In this document: piece by piece, positions 9,982 through 21,970 of the stretch | Layout: each line of letters begins with the position of its first letter | Position numbering within the stretch: the first letter of the stretch is position 1 | From: Chalara sp. BL73 | Lineage: Eukaryota > Ascomycota > Leotiomycetes > Helotiales | NCBI GenBank assembly: GCA_918026815.1 | Contig: CAKJVC010000055.1 | Span: 248,001-312,000 of the forward strand | DNA: 64,000 nucleotides | Reading direction: 5' to 3' | The notes under the pieces: model-generated | Database searches by the model: none | What the model saw: only the letters and a program-made list of their open reading frames with translations | What the model was told of the DNA's origin: nothing | Program-made: the position numbers and the translations under genes

Positions 9982-12266
9982 GAGATTGCTTATGCCGTAT
10001 TTCCAAGTGGAATGTTATGTCAAAGCAGAGCGTCTTCTCACCATAGTCATCTCTCCGTGTTTCTCTATGCTATATTGCTATACGCAGCGTTGATTTTCTG
10101 CCCATGTGTTGTGTCATGTTTGAATAGCGTTTAACCAGAAGATGCTAGGCCTACGTGCCCGGCTTTAGTCAATGTATGATGATTACAGTATTGTTTGATC
10201 GAAACCGGCCCCTCGTTTGGCTGGGTCTAAAATCCAAATATCAAAAACGAATGAAAATTTAATGATTCAGAAAGATGCGTTAGTCGAATTTTACTCCCGT
10301 ACTCCGTGTCTGGCACCGAGACACCTTTGCCAGAGGGATTCGTCCACCCATTGTCACGCCCCGGTTTGAGACACCATTCAATGCCTTCAAGGTCCTTGGC
10401 CGAGAACTCCTCGTACCTGAAGAGAGCATCTCAGCTTGGCAAATGTGGCAAGATGCTCTCCGGCGGACGGGAGAAAGTCCGATTGAAAAGATGAGAAGAC
10501 CTGGAGTACGTCCCCGCTTGGCCTCGAAACTTTCTTGAACCAATCCAAAGCTTTTGTCAACGCTTGAACGTAAGCGTGAGTCGTTTGCTCCAGCTACTCG
10601 CCGTCTCTTCTTTGATCGTTTGTCCCACCAATGCGAGGTCCTTCACATCGGGAAGATTCATATTGAGCAGTGCTAGAGGCCGATGCCCTTCGTCTGTTTG
10701 GATCTGCATCCGCGGGGTCCGGCATCTAAATTAGTGGTCCGTGTTCATCTCCGATTGTTGCTGCCCCGCTGTAATTCTCGAACGTTGCGGCCGATCATCG
10801 AGGGAAAGCTTCATTCCAAAATTTATCCGTCACCCATGTATTTTGCGCCCAAGTTGCTAGATCAGCCTGCGGCCAACAAACTCACCCATTTTATCGTTGG
10901 CGACCCACCACTGTTCTTCGGTATCACGTATCTCTGGCCAGGTTCAAGGCGCTCACGCGTTCTGGGTGTGCTCGGGTATCATTTATAGATCGACCCCAAT
11001 GGTCCACGTCAGTGTTATATTTAGGGATATTACCGAGTTGAGTTTCAGATGTGGCATCACCTATATCACCGTAGAAGGGTCGCGCCAAAGAGTCCAGCCT
11101 ATGGTATAAGGGTTGAGTATTGGCGTTAAGTATGTCTAATTCACTGTTAGATTCTTCAGCATGAGGTGGTGGGGCATTCGCCCTTTCACAAGCCTCGAGC
11201 TTAGCTGCATCGTCTTCAGCATCTTATCATTTTCATCATCTCCAACTTAGGTTCAGCTAAGTCCTCAGGCTTCCTCTTCAAAGATTTCTTATCACAGACA
11301 TACTAATGTAAATATTTTCCCTCTGACTCCAATACATCTTTTAAAGGCTCTATACTTTGATGGGTTTGAATTACTAGCTGTCCCAGTGGTGACAGGCTTG
11401 CCACCGTTCTTCTTTGATAAACCCCTTTCAGAGTTTTATTACGCGTATTACTTCTAGTATTGGCCTCGGCCATTCCATGAGCAGTTCAGGCAAAGGAGAT
11501 AACTTAGAAGTTATGGAAGAGGGGTATAGAACTGTCGCATAGTCATAGACATGCAAGTGTAGGACCATAGTCCCAGTTTCTATAAGTGCAAATAGCTAAA
11601 AGTCGGCCACATGCGGACGTTGCATATTTTGGTCCTTAAACGATATTCCTTCAAAACAAGACTAAAAGAACTTGTTAGATATCGGACCTCCTCTTACTCC
11701 TTTCTTCAGAACTAATCATTACCATGTTGGAGCGATACAGCCAAACGGCGCCTTCGGTGACGGGATAATTCATACTTCCTGCTGTTGCGGGGGAACGCGG
11801 GGCCTCCATCGTCGAGAGTTGCTATTGGATGTGTACACAGACTATCAAGCTATAGAAAAACAATAACTGACAATCGATTTAAATGTACGAATAATCTAGC
11901 TCTAATCCTACCCCTGACGTAATGATGTTAAGGGAGAAGAAACTAGGAGCAATCAGTAGTACCTACGTGGTACTAGTGCCAGTGACTGCATTAAAATAAT
12001 CGCTTTCCCTAGCTAGTTCATCGCTTAACATTTTACTATAGAAGGCTTTTTTGCGTTCTGATTGCTTGGCGAAGTGACCATAAAGGAAACTCATCTCTTC
12101 CTGTTATCACGTGTTCACATAACTGGCTGGGCACGTTTCAGGTTCGTTAACTTTGACTTTGCCATTGAGAAAATTATATAGTGGAACCTATTTCAATTTG
12201 GGTTATGTTGAATCAATATCGTATATGTCATTTAGCTGCGATATCGCTAGGCCAGTCCTGCGCTCC
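9982..12266. other. Gene-poor region with broken coding remnant
   Basis: No intact gene is visible. A frame-disrupted remnant on the minus strand occupies about 10300-10980. The rest (11100-12266) is AT-rich and has no feature I can support. Confidence 0.45.
10300..10980 (-). pseudogene. Unidentified degenerate coding remnant
   Basis: Reading the minus strand gives protein-like stretches such as AYVQALTKALDWFKKV, SFQSDFLPSAGEHLATF and WWVANDKMGEFVGRRL. They are interrupted by stops and frame changes. Composition and periodicity look like former coding sequence, but I cannot name the family. It may be a decayed gene or transposon fragment. Confidence 0.3.
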
Positions 12267-13804
12267 TCAAGGTTTCCACCCGCCAGTCCTAAATCTCCAG
12301 AGTCCGTCTGGATCCAAATCCTCACTAACGGACTTTGCAAGGGCAGCCTTATCTGGCTTTAGCCTTCCAAAGTAGTCTTGTGGGTAGAAGCAGTCATTGG
12401 CGAAGAGCGGCAGGTCGGCCGTCGGAAGCTTCCCTTGCTCTTGGAAGCTGCTGACGAGTTGCCCAAAACCATTGTACGTGGTTTGCATCGTAGCGTCAAT
12501 TATGGGGTAGTCAGAATTGTGAAGAAAGCTGTAGTCCAGCTCAAGAATGATGCGGTTCACGTCGTCGTCGATGTCTAGCAAGTCTCCGCCCTTAGCCCTG
12601 GCGATTCGGGGCATCGTTTTGGGTAGAGGCTGAAAAGCGACACTGGCGATCGTCCCGGGCACGAGAGCAGCCGTGTTGCTAACATTGACCCAGTGGTCAT
12701 AGAATGCCCCAAGAACTTCTGCACCGTGTTCCGGACTGGGTACAGTGGTTGATTCGGTACCGATGGTGTAAACACTGCCTTTGAGGACGGCCCAATTGTT
12801 GCCAGAGAGCAGCTCATGCATACTTTGTGTTCTGAGAGTGTTTATAGGCGTGCCTATAGATGTGAAGCTGTCAAACACTCCTGGTGGAGGTGTCGGGCCA
12901 TTGTAGTACAGGAATAAGATCCAAAGGTCTACAAGCGTGGCCAGCGTTCGTTCAGCAGTCAAGATGATTCCTGCCTTTTCGTCGGGATAATTGTCCGTGA
13001 AGTCGCGCAGAGCTGCAAGAATTTGGACAGTAACCTCATCAGTGGCAGTCCACTTCAGATTACCTCCCCACACCTGACCTTGAGGATAGACCTTGAGTAG
13101 AAATGAGGTCACGATACCGTAATTATTGCCACCGCCCTTGAGGGATAGGAAGATATCCGGGTGTTGAGTCTCTGATACGGTGATGATTGATGCGTTGGCA
13201 AGCACAAGTGTGTATTCCAGAACGCTGTTAGCGGCCCAGCCATATTCCGTGCTCATAAAGCTTAAACCACCTTCGTAACATGTTATTCAATTATCTTGCA
13301 AGGTTGATAAATTGCAGTCTCACCTCCTAGGAGATATCCCCCAACGCCTACGTTTCCCATTCGTCCACCCACGGCGCTATAGCCAGTACCGTCGAGAGCC
13401 CCAGATATGTCGTCCCATCTGTTCCCTGGCCCGACTCTTACAGTTTCCGTGTTCCTGTCGAAAATAATCTCATTCAGCTGCTTGGTGGAGATTAAGGGTC
13501 CATCAGAGACACTTGCAAAGTAATTGTTCGGGTTGTGGCCCCCAGACTTAACAGCGAAAATCTCGTTGTTAGTCTGGAGGATTTGAACAATTGCAGCAAC
13601 CTCTTCCGAAGTTGTCGGCTCAATGATACATGATGGCCTCAAGTCTCCGCAGGAGGTCGACCAATACTCTGTTTGATGCCGGTTGTAGTCAACGCTGAAC
13701 TGTGCTTCCAGCTTAATATCTGTGGTGGCTGCCACCTCACTACATGTTGTAGCGAGGACAGTAGACACTGCTAGGGCAGCGGCTGCCAGAAGAAACTTAG
13801 TCAT
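12267..13804 (-). CDS. Secreted FAD-linked oxidase, berberine bridge enzyme type
   Basis: This is a two-exon gene (13804-13324 and 13270-12267, with a 53-bp intron) for a 494-residue secreted flavoprotein. The start at 13804 opens a signal peptide (MTKFLLAAAALAVSTVLA). The FAD-binding type-4 (PCMH) domain spans about residues 55-225, with VKSGGHNPN at 86-93, where His90 is the expected 8-alpha-histidyl FAD anchor. The join across the intron restores GGYLLGGGLSF, a family signature. No cysteine is present at the second attachment site of bicovalent members, so single attachment is likely. The C-terminus has the BBE domain (YPQDYFGRL...DPDGLWRF). Such enzymes oxidise alcohols, sugars or alkaloid-like substrates; the substrate here is unknown. 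The short upstream minus frame (13933-14238) is not convincing. Confidence 0.88.
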
Positions 13805-14940
13805 TTTAAACCGTGCTGTATTCGAAAACCTCATAGAACTACAAAAATTGGGGGGCTGAGGGAAGCTCTTGCTGAAACTTCTGGTACGGCTGGGGAACCA
13901 AGTTTTATGGGGCATTCAACGGCACTTTCATACTATATACTAACGACTTGAGTAGACAACTGTACGGTCTCTAACCTCGAAATAACCACATACCCTCTAG
14001 ATCGACGCGTACTCAGCAAATCTACGAATCTATTCATCACTATGACATCCGAATACGACTGAGCAAAGGTGGTAATACCACCCAGCATGCTTTCCATGAA
14101 ATAGGACAAGGTCAGATTACCGTTGCAGATTTTGCCGTACAGAGTGCGTTCCAAATGAGGCGTTCTTAGTCTATGGGATCCTACTATATTCAGCTCTTCG
14201 CCATACCACCGCGGGCCCATTTGAGTGATGATCGTCAAAGCATGAAGGCATTTCGCATCTTAAGGGGGAGTCCTCATTATTTAATGGTCATACACAGACT
14301 GTTGACAGCTCGCTTGCGCATGCCAGTTCTCGGCATGCTGTTTGCAGGGTGGTATTTTGATATGAGCCCGCCGTAAGTGGCGGTATGTATCTCGAAGGGG
14401 CTGTCTCGAGCCCTCCAATGATCTTATGTCCTGGATATATGCGCTACATAAACTGGAAACTATGCGTAGGTGTCGATGTTATGCAACCACACGAATATCT
14501 TGGGATAAAAGCTTGGAATTTCTTTCACCAAATAACGGTGACTTATTGAAAACCCCGTGAGCTTCGAGCCGTTGTTCTTTTGATGATGGGTCAGTTTAAC
14601 ATGCATGTTTAGGCTGCTGCCCGACGTTACGTTGACGACCACAGCTTTCGGCCAAGCAAAGATTTATACGAGAAAAGTTAATTTAACGCAGCGTGACGTA
14701 AAGGTTCATTTGGAAATTCTTAAAAGCTTCTCAATGCTGGATTAAGTCGTATCCAAAGCCCCTTGCTCCCTTCTCAACGGTAACCTTAAGGCTTGATCAC
14801 GTGTTCGGGCAACCGGCGGAGATCCGGCTCATCCTTTGTCTTCCGCGTCGGGAACGTCAGAACCTTAAAGCTACATCCAACTTCAACGAGCAAGTTCCAT
14901 TAATAATGGTGATACCATCCCCTGAAGTCTTTTTCCCTTC
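13805..14940. other. Divergent promoter region
   Basis: It separates the FAD oxidase (minus) from the SET gene (plus). Short frames only. A CACGTG E-box occurs near 14798 on the SET side. Confidence 0.45.
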
Positions 14941-16427
14941 ATGATTTGGTTACTCTCTAAAGCCTTCTTCTATTGGCTTGCTATTCTTTGCGTGCCCCAA
15001 GCTCGGCCACTTTCGGTACATGGTGACAACCGCCAGTGCCCCAATGACAGCAATGGCCGTGTTACATTCAGCAGAGCATGTTCAAGAAGCGGAGAGAGTG
15101 ACGTTTTAATTTTGTTACCGGGGTTGGGTTCTGGGCCAATCTTGATTGATCATCATGATCAGCATCAGGGTGCAGCCTTGGTAAACGAAGACCCATGGTC
15201 CTCTGAGCCACCATGCACTGGAGTATTGAAAGGGCTTGAAGCTGAGCTTTGTGTATACACCAATGTTCGTTTCAGCGCTGGAAGGGGTTTATCCATCTTC
15301 ACCACACCCCAAATATGGTTAGAGTTCACATCTCTGCCCATAATTCAAGATTCATATGTCTTGGCGACTGCCAACAAACCTGATGGAGCATATCATACAC
15401 GCCATCTACCTGGAAAGGGAGTCGGTATGCTTGCAAATGGGAAACTCGAGCGCGGAGATGTAATTACAGCCTTCACGCCAGTCTTGTTAGTCTACATGGA
15501 GGATGTCCTCTCGACTCCCAAGCGGGAACAATTCCTCCGGCTAGCTGTCGATCAGCTTCCTCCAAAGACCAGAGATGCGTATCTCAACCTAGCCACAATA
15601 TATGGTGACAAGGCTACAATAATCCAGGATGTGCTTAAAGCAAATACCTTTGAGGTGCAAATCGGCGGTGCACGTCATTTGGCCATATTCCCAGAGACGA
15701 GCCGCATAAACCATGACTGTGGGCCTAAGTATTTTCCGCCTGGTCAAATAACACTAGAAGGCTACTGACTCCAACTAGTTCGCAATACTATCTTGATCCC
15801 GAGACTATGGTCCACACCGTAAGGGCTGCACGCAAAATAGCGCCAGATGAGGAAATCACTATTGCGTATGCCAGCCCTTTCGAACCCCATGTTGTCCGTC
15901 AGGAGAACCTACGCAATACTTTCCACTTCACGTGCTCTTGCACGCGCTGTCGTGATGGTTTCAGATCAGACAAACGGCTTGAGAAAATTGCCCATGTCCA
16001 AAAAGTTCTCAGCGACTGGTCTCCAGATGCTCTTATAGTCGCCAGTCTCAACCTTACGCATTATTTGAATTTGTATCAGATGGAAGGGCTGCATGCGTTC
16101 ATGGATACGGCGTATGGTTATGCTGCTCTCACTTGCTCCAGTGTCGGCGCGATAGATGGCGCTAGGTTTGTTCTCTATCTTGCCTGCGAGCTCTTGGATA
16201 TGCTGATTTTTCTTTTTAGGAAATTCGCAAAACTTGCGGCTGAAGTGGTGGAGATGAAAGATGGGAGGGTAGCGAGAGATTATGCTATGTGGCAGGAGAT
16301 GATACGCGATCCAAGAGGCCACTGGAGCTGGGATCGCCGAACTGCCGCCAGGGAACAACCGTTTTCTGACAACTGGATCAATGAACTTGGTTGTGGAATT
16401 TCTAAGAAGAATGAGATCTTTAGTTAG
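14941..16427 (+). CDS. Secreted SET domain protein
   Basis: This is a three-exon gene (14941-15728, 15779-16165, 16220-16427; introns 50 and 54 bp) for a 460-residue protein. The 54-bp second intron keeps the frame open if retained, but its donor GTTTGT and its TTTTTAG acceptor favour splicing. The N-terminus is hydrophobic and signal-like, as in the fungal SET subfamily that also has C-x-Y-T and GRG(I/L)SI-TTP blocks (here near residues 100-125). The SET core has LPGKGVGMLAN and AFTPVLLV. NHDCGPNSQYYLDP is restored across intron 1 and contains the N-H-x-C motif. EEITIAY and a post-SET C-x-C-x2-C cluster follow. The methyl-transfer fold is clear; the substrate and the reason for a signal peptide are unknown. 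Confidence 0.85.
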
Positions 16428-19400
16428 CTAAACATTAACAATAGGTAGGGGATGATTTGCCCCCAACTTGATTTGTGGGAAACCTAGTTCACTTATTCCA
16501 TCTCATTCCATCCCTAGTTCTGGGACATGAACTTTTAACATGCAGAGTGCATCATGGAAAATTATTACTCATGTCTGATTTTACCTCCTGGAGCTCCCAG
16601 CTTCAGCAGATTCTCATGTTCATCTCCGTGATGGGCCGATTCTTTTGGCCGGCACTATCAACGCCGTATATACTACTTCTGATCTTGTAACCCCCCGGGT
16701 CTCGGTGCCGATGCTCTTACAAAAAAAACATCATCTTCAAGCTCTAAATATATAACCCCATGCCAGAAGTTGAATCTCTAGTGGGGAGTCCTCGAAGTTA
16801 GCGATGCACTTGTCACCGGCCTCGGTTTAGGATATGTCTGCGGCAGCTCTCCAAGGGTGTTGAGGTCCAGAACCGACTTGAATGGCTACTCATGCCGCCT
16901 TGCCCGAGGTTATCAGCCTGATCTAGCTATATTTTAATTTATCCCAAGTTGAATAGCGATTCCAATCACCGGATTTCCTTCATTGCTGGGATCCCCACGG
17001 AAGCGATAGAGCAAATAGTGTCGGATTCTAGTAGGGACCTTTGTGCGAAGCAAGCGGAGGTCGAGTGAGTCTTGAATGTCTGAACAATAGGAAAGCTCCT
17101 AGGCGGCATGTGCGAGTTGTGGTCCAATATATTCTACCAAGTTTTTCATGCCATCTTCTGATTACACAAAGAATCTTGGCCTCGGGATTAGATATGGCAA
17201 TTGAGTGCTAAGCCGATTCAGCTTTAGCAGGAATAGATTACGATGCTAAAGAAATCACATGGGCCGTGAGCCTTCGCTTAGGAAACCATATATCATGGGC
17301 AAGAATTGCCTATTTCAGCTCTAAAATGAGTACACCATTATTCATGGCTTTCCAGATAGAAAGTTCGGGCTGCGTTGACAACCGAGGGTGTATATGTCGG
17401 GCATCTATCACAACTTTGTCAAGATCTCTTTATCCCAACCTGTATTGAAGTGTCAATTTCTTACTAAAGAGAATAAACGGTCACATATACCATAAATATG
17501 CGTAGATCTACCACATAACTCTTCTTACCTGGGAATGGTTCCATCATAGCTAACTTCCTCAATGCCTCGCCTCTTCTTACCACAACCTGACTATCTGCTT
17601 ATCACTCTCCTCCCGCTAATCCTTTCCCTCGCGCCAATTACCAAGCCCAATAACACCAAACTTTCCACTAGTCACGGCCATGGACACAAAACAGTCGGCA
17701 ACCACTCACAGGACCGTATCGGAAGTCTTCTGCGCCACATTACGCTTCCACGCCGGAGGTACTCATTGTGGAGCCATATATCCCCGATCATCCTGTGATA
17801 CACGAAAGCTCTGAGCTAGAACCTGTATGCATCCCCAGGATGCGACTAGGAGAGGGCTTCTGAATGACAGCGCACCAGCTTTGGGATCAATATGTTGAGT
17901 GGTTGGATGGAACATCCACACTCCATCAATAAGGAGCAACGATTTGTGTAAGGGGCTTGTTTCTCTGGGCTGTTGTCAATAGCAAGAGAGTGCTGATTGT
18001 TGACAGGTTATAGCCATACTGCTGATAATCCTATCAAAATCGTGGGACATTGGATGCTAGATATATCGCGAGGTGTCCTTAGCTGTAAGCTCTTCCAAAT
18101 TGTGTGCTCGAAGAAAAATATGAGGAACAACTTACAATTATCCATCAGATACAAGTGATACTTCAAAATCCTCTTTTATTTGAGCATCTTGGAGTGATTT
18201 TCGTGCCCGTAGTACATTTTCACCCCAAAGGTGCAGCCCAGAAAGCTTCTTTCATCGTGCTTGTTATGCTCGTCCTTTTCCTAATCAACATTAGATTCTT
18301 TAGAAATCTCTTCGACGTATTGAAGGACCTGCTTATGCATCGAAGGACCCCCCTCCCTGCCGATCGTTTCCCTTGCCCACACAGCAAAAATCCTAGACAG
18401 TACTGTTGACAAGGTTATACGCTTGATTCTTCGTGTAAGAGATCGTCTGGACAGCGGGATCTGCCACCACAGCCTCACAAACTACGGCTGCTATAATGCT
18501 CATGAGAAAAGAATATATCACCATGAAACAAGAGAAGCGCTGTTTAAAGAACGAATTAAACATCAAGAGAAAGCTACTAAAGACATGATTGTAGAAAGGG
18601 ATGGCCTGGAGAAGTAAGTTCCAGACTTGCACGTGGAGGTAGACCGCTTGGACACTCAGCAATCGCTTAGTCCGATGTTGGGCGGTTTAGTCTCAAGTTT
18701 GAGATCCATAGACGACTGGCGAGGGGGCTCATGAACATCATCGAACATTGGCATAGCAGCGGACCTTTTCTGCAGCTTGATATTACTATTCGAAACCCGA
18801 GGTACTTCTTGACGGGTGAGCACACTATGGAGAGCATCACGCGAACCTAGATAGTAAGTTGCAGCGGTGGTTTGAATCCCTAATGAGGGTTGTCAAGGAT
18901 AACGGATGGGCTGCCCATGGAGAGGTTTCTTTTTGTTGACTTTGGTGGTTCTGTCGCCGCGTTCCAAAATGAGTTATCAAATCTTGGTGATGCTACCCAA
19001 GATGCATCTACTAAGTTTAATGTTTTCCTTCCAACAGAATTGGGCGCGCGATCACCCGTAGGCGGCCAATGCCCAAGGTGGACACTTATAATTACCGTGA
19101 ACGCCAATTGTGTATAGGAGGGTGTTTCGATGGCGAAACTAGTTCACAGCTCAGCCTACCAGAAAAGAAAAGCCGACTTTTGGCACGGGTAGCTCAACTG
19201 AGGAGCTCGCTGGAGAATGATCATGGACTAATAGGAATATTCGCTGTCATAAATTCCATGACAGAAATAGTGTTCAAAGAGCCTGCAGAAACGGATGACT
19301 CGAAATGTTGGAGGAACAAATGATGGTGTACTTGCTCACCTTGTTGCATAGATGCATAGCAAAAATCCATTATTGCCACATGAGATAAGAAAGGTGATGG

Positions 19401-20749
19401 TTTCTGATAACGATTCACAAAATAAGTCTAACAAGGCTGCAGACTTATGGAATGGCCACCAAATAAAACTGCCAAGTTTAGTGAAAGAGAGTGCTCAGGA
19501 CAATATACTCATATCAAGTAACCCCCAAATCACCTTCAGAGCTACCTGATCCTTGGGCAAACATAGTGAGAGTTGGAGGAGGCTTTGATGTGCCACGGCA
19601 TGGACCACCAAATGCATCGGTATACCAGAACATACGACTAAGGAGGAGGGTTCAGCAAATTATAGCCTTCTTGGTTTATGATAAAAACAAGCATGAAGCT
19701 CAACATGTCCTCGACACAGCAAAAGGCCTGGACTATACAAATTGGCTTCCCAACAGTATAACAACGCAAAGCCAACATATGAGATGGGCGATTGACGTTC
19801 TGACCGGCATGGATTGCAAGGTCGCAAGTTTGCCCTGGCTGCATGAACATGATCCGCCGGATACACCATCTGATGGTGACGTTACTGATAAAAGTGATGT
19901 TAGCGATGGTAGTGAGGGTAGTGATGGAGAACCTCAACAGACGAGCTCTATGACAGCCATAGAGCCCCACGACCAAGAAAGTGATGATTTGAATAGTAGC
20001 AGCTAGATGAAGAGGAGCATGGTGAATTCTCCTTGGATAATGAGTATGGTAAATACAGTAAAGAAGTTGCAGAAGGACCTAATAATAAGCCACCTCTACA
20101 AGGACCATCGCCAGAAGTGACTTTCTCCTTGGCAAAGAGTAATCACTTTGCTCGGAAGATTTAAAGAGGTGTATAGAGAGAAACGCGGCAAAAATGTGTA
20201 GGGGACATTGCCAGATGACTCTCTACCTCATCCACCGTCGCTCTTCTAAAATGACAAACGCAATATAGTTCAGACTCTCTTTAGAGCCCGGCTCGATCAG
20301 CTTATGTTACTAATTGAATACTTGGTGCCTCAAGATAACAAGTGGGACATATGTACAATCACTTGCAAAAATGAAGCTGACATTGCTCTTAAATAGGTGG
20401 AAGGAATTGTACGCTCGATTGAGCAATTCATGACCTATTGTGGCGTGAACCCCTAAGCCTGGCCGAAAATGGCGTCTACATAACTCACAGCCCAAGTCGA
20501 CAGTGGTGGTGGCAATGATAAGGATAGCGATGAAGAGCTGTGATAAAGGAAATTGAGCGAAGGTTGATAAATTAGTATGTACCTAGATTTTTTCATAGAT
20601 GTGCAGATTTGCACCAAAACCATACCAAGATCCAGATCTAATAAACATTTGTAAATCAACTAGATTCACTGTGCCGCCAGGCCGTCTGAATATCATTTAT
20701 TTGGTGCTCTATTGTTACATTCCTGTACGATCTAACATATGGCTGCCTT
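16428..20749. other. Long region with decayed coding fragments
   Basis: No intact gene is visible in 4.3 kb. Plus-strand fragments with protein-like composition occur at about 17680-18060, 18104-18409, 18890-19320 and 19491-20006, separated by stops and frame changes, as in an old pseudogene. I cannot identify them. Confidence 0.4.
19069..20006 (+). pseudogene. Unidentified decayed coding fragments
   Basis: Two consecutive plus-strand frames (19069-19323 and 19491-20006) have balanced protein-like composition, including SRLLARVAQLRSSLENDHGL, and end in an acidic Ser/Asp-rich tail (DGDVTDKSDVSDGSEGSDGE). No start with a promoter, no splice set giving one protein, and no recognised family were found. 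It could be a remnant of an incompatibility or transposon gene. Confidence 0.25.
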
Positions 20750-21673
20750 CTAACTTATTATCTTATCACCATCGGCTCCTGTTTCTTCCCTAGCTAAACC
20801 ATGCTCCTTCAGCAGTGTTGTGATCTCATCTGCTCCCCACAAGTGATGGTAGATTGTGCCGTTCTTGGTTTTTCCTACAGTAGCAAACTCAACTGAGTAA
20901 ATGTTAGTAAGATGTAGTAGGCGGCACTATTCAACTCACTCTTCTCGCTCGTTAATTTCGTTGAATCCATAGTCTTGCTTAGAACCTTCACTGCCATGCC
21001 ACAGGCTTCCTTCAGGTCACAGTCTTCCTTGTAATCTTGCTTCAGCAGACTTTGTGCACTAGCATTATTGGCACCGACGCTAGTGGCCTTCCATCCACCA
21101 TAATTCCCACTTGGATTACTTTGGTATAGCTGGAACTGTCTCTCTGGGTCGTAACCAGCGTAAATGAATGACACGCCGAATGGACGGAGACCACCGTGCT
21201 GCGTATACCCTTGCTTGAGATCGCATAATCGGCGGACGAGTTGCTCACATGGGATGTCTTCGTTGTAGGTGAGAAGGTACTTTTGAGCGGCTTGACGGGC
21301 GTAGTTGATGAGGATGTTGGCATCGGCGGTCATGCCTGCCACAGCACAGATCATGTTGCTGCCACTAAATCAGCTTGGAATGTGCGGGAAGTGTACCAAA
21401 CATCATACTCGTTCAGGATATACAGCTTCTCTGCAGAAGTGTCTTGTTCCAGAAGCTTGCTTGTCACTTTCCTCTCGGCTGCCAAAACGATGCCATCCTT
21501 CGCCAATATGCCTATCGCAGTTCCGGCATGAGAAATAGCCTCAAGAGCATACTCGACTTGATAGAGACGTCCTTCGGGGGAAAAGATAGTGGTCTTGTAG
21601 GACTTGTTAGAAAACGAGCCTCGTTGGAAGGTGCTTTATTTGAGCTTACTCTGGAATCGTATCTTCTCGACAT
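20750..21673 (-). CDS. PRE9: 20S proteasome subunit alpha type-4 (alpha-3)
   Basis: This is a four-exon gene for a 258-residue alpha-ring subunit of the 20S proteasome, the normal length for the family. Exons on the minus strand are 21673-21650, 21593-21409, 21364-20940 and 20892-20750, with introns of 56, 44 and 47 bp. The 8-codon first exon gives MSRRYDSR, followed by [20 protein letters not shown], the alpha-subunit N-terminal signature. Then come [30 protein letters not shown] and [18 protein letters not shown]. The last exon gives [12 protein letters not shown] and a charged tail. All three junctions restore the conserved protein frame. It is divergent from the WW/FF gene with 297 bp between the start codons. 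Confidence 0.95.
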
Positions 21674-21970
21674 GCTTGCGGTAAAAACTATATCTTTAAA
21701 CTAGGCGGTTGGGTGCTCTAGAATTGAAATTCTCCTTCAATCGTTTGTGTATCGTGGTGACCTTGAAGGATGCACAGTGTTGCTTTATCGAAGCTCGTCA
21801 AGCTTGAAGCTCCAGGCACTGAGTGAAGCGCGTCGCCGCGCTAACGGACCCTTGTCAACGTTGCTTATGTTAAGGCAGAAACTGCGAGGCTGTAAGGCAC
21901 CAACTATCTTTACTTGGAAATTTCAACAGCTCTCAAGAATTATCCCAAAACGCCACTAACTAATTCGATA
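21674..21970. promoter_or_regulatory. Bidirectional promoter, PRE9 and WW/FF gene
   Basis: This is the 297-bp gap between two divergent start codons, so it should contain both core promoters. I see no clear TATA box and no obvious PACE-type proteasome element. Confidence 0.6.

Noticed and set aside
13933..14238. 101-codon minus frame upstream of the FAD oxidase
   Set aside because: No signal peptide, domain or splice link to the oxidase gene.
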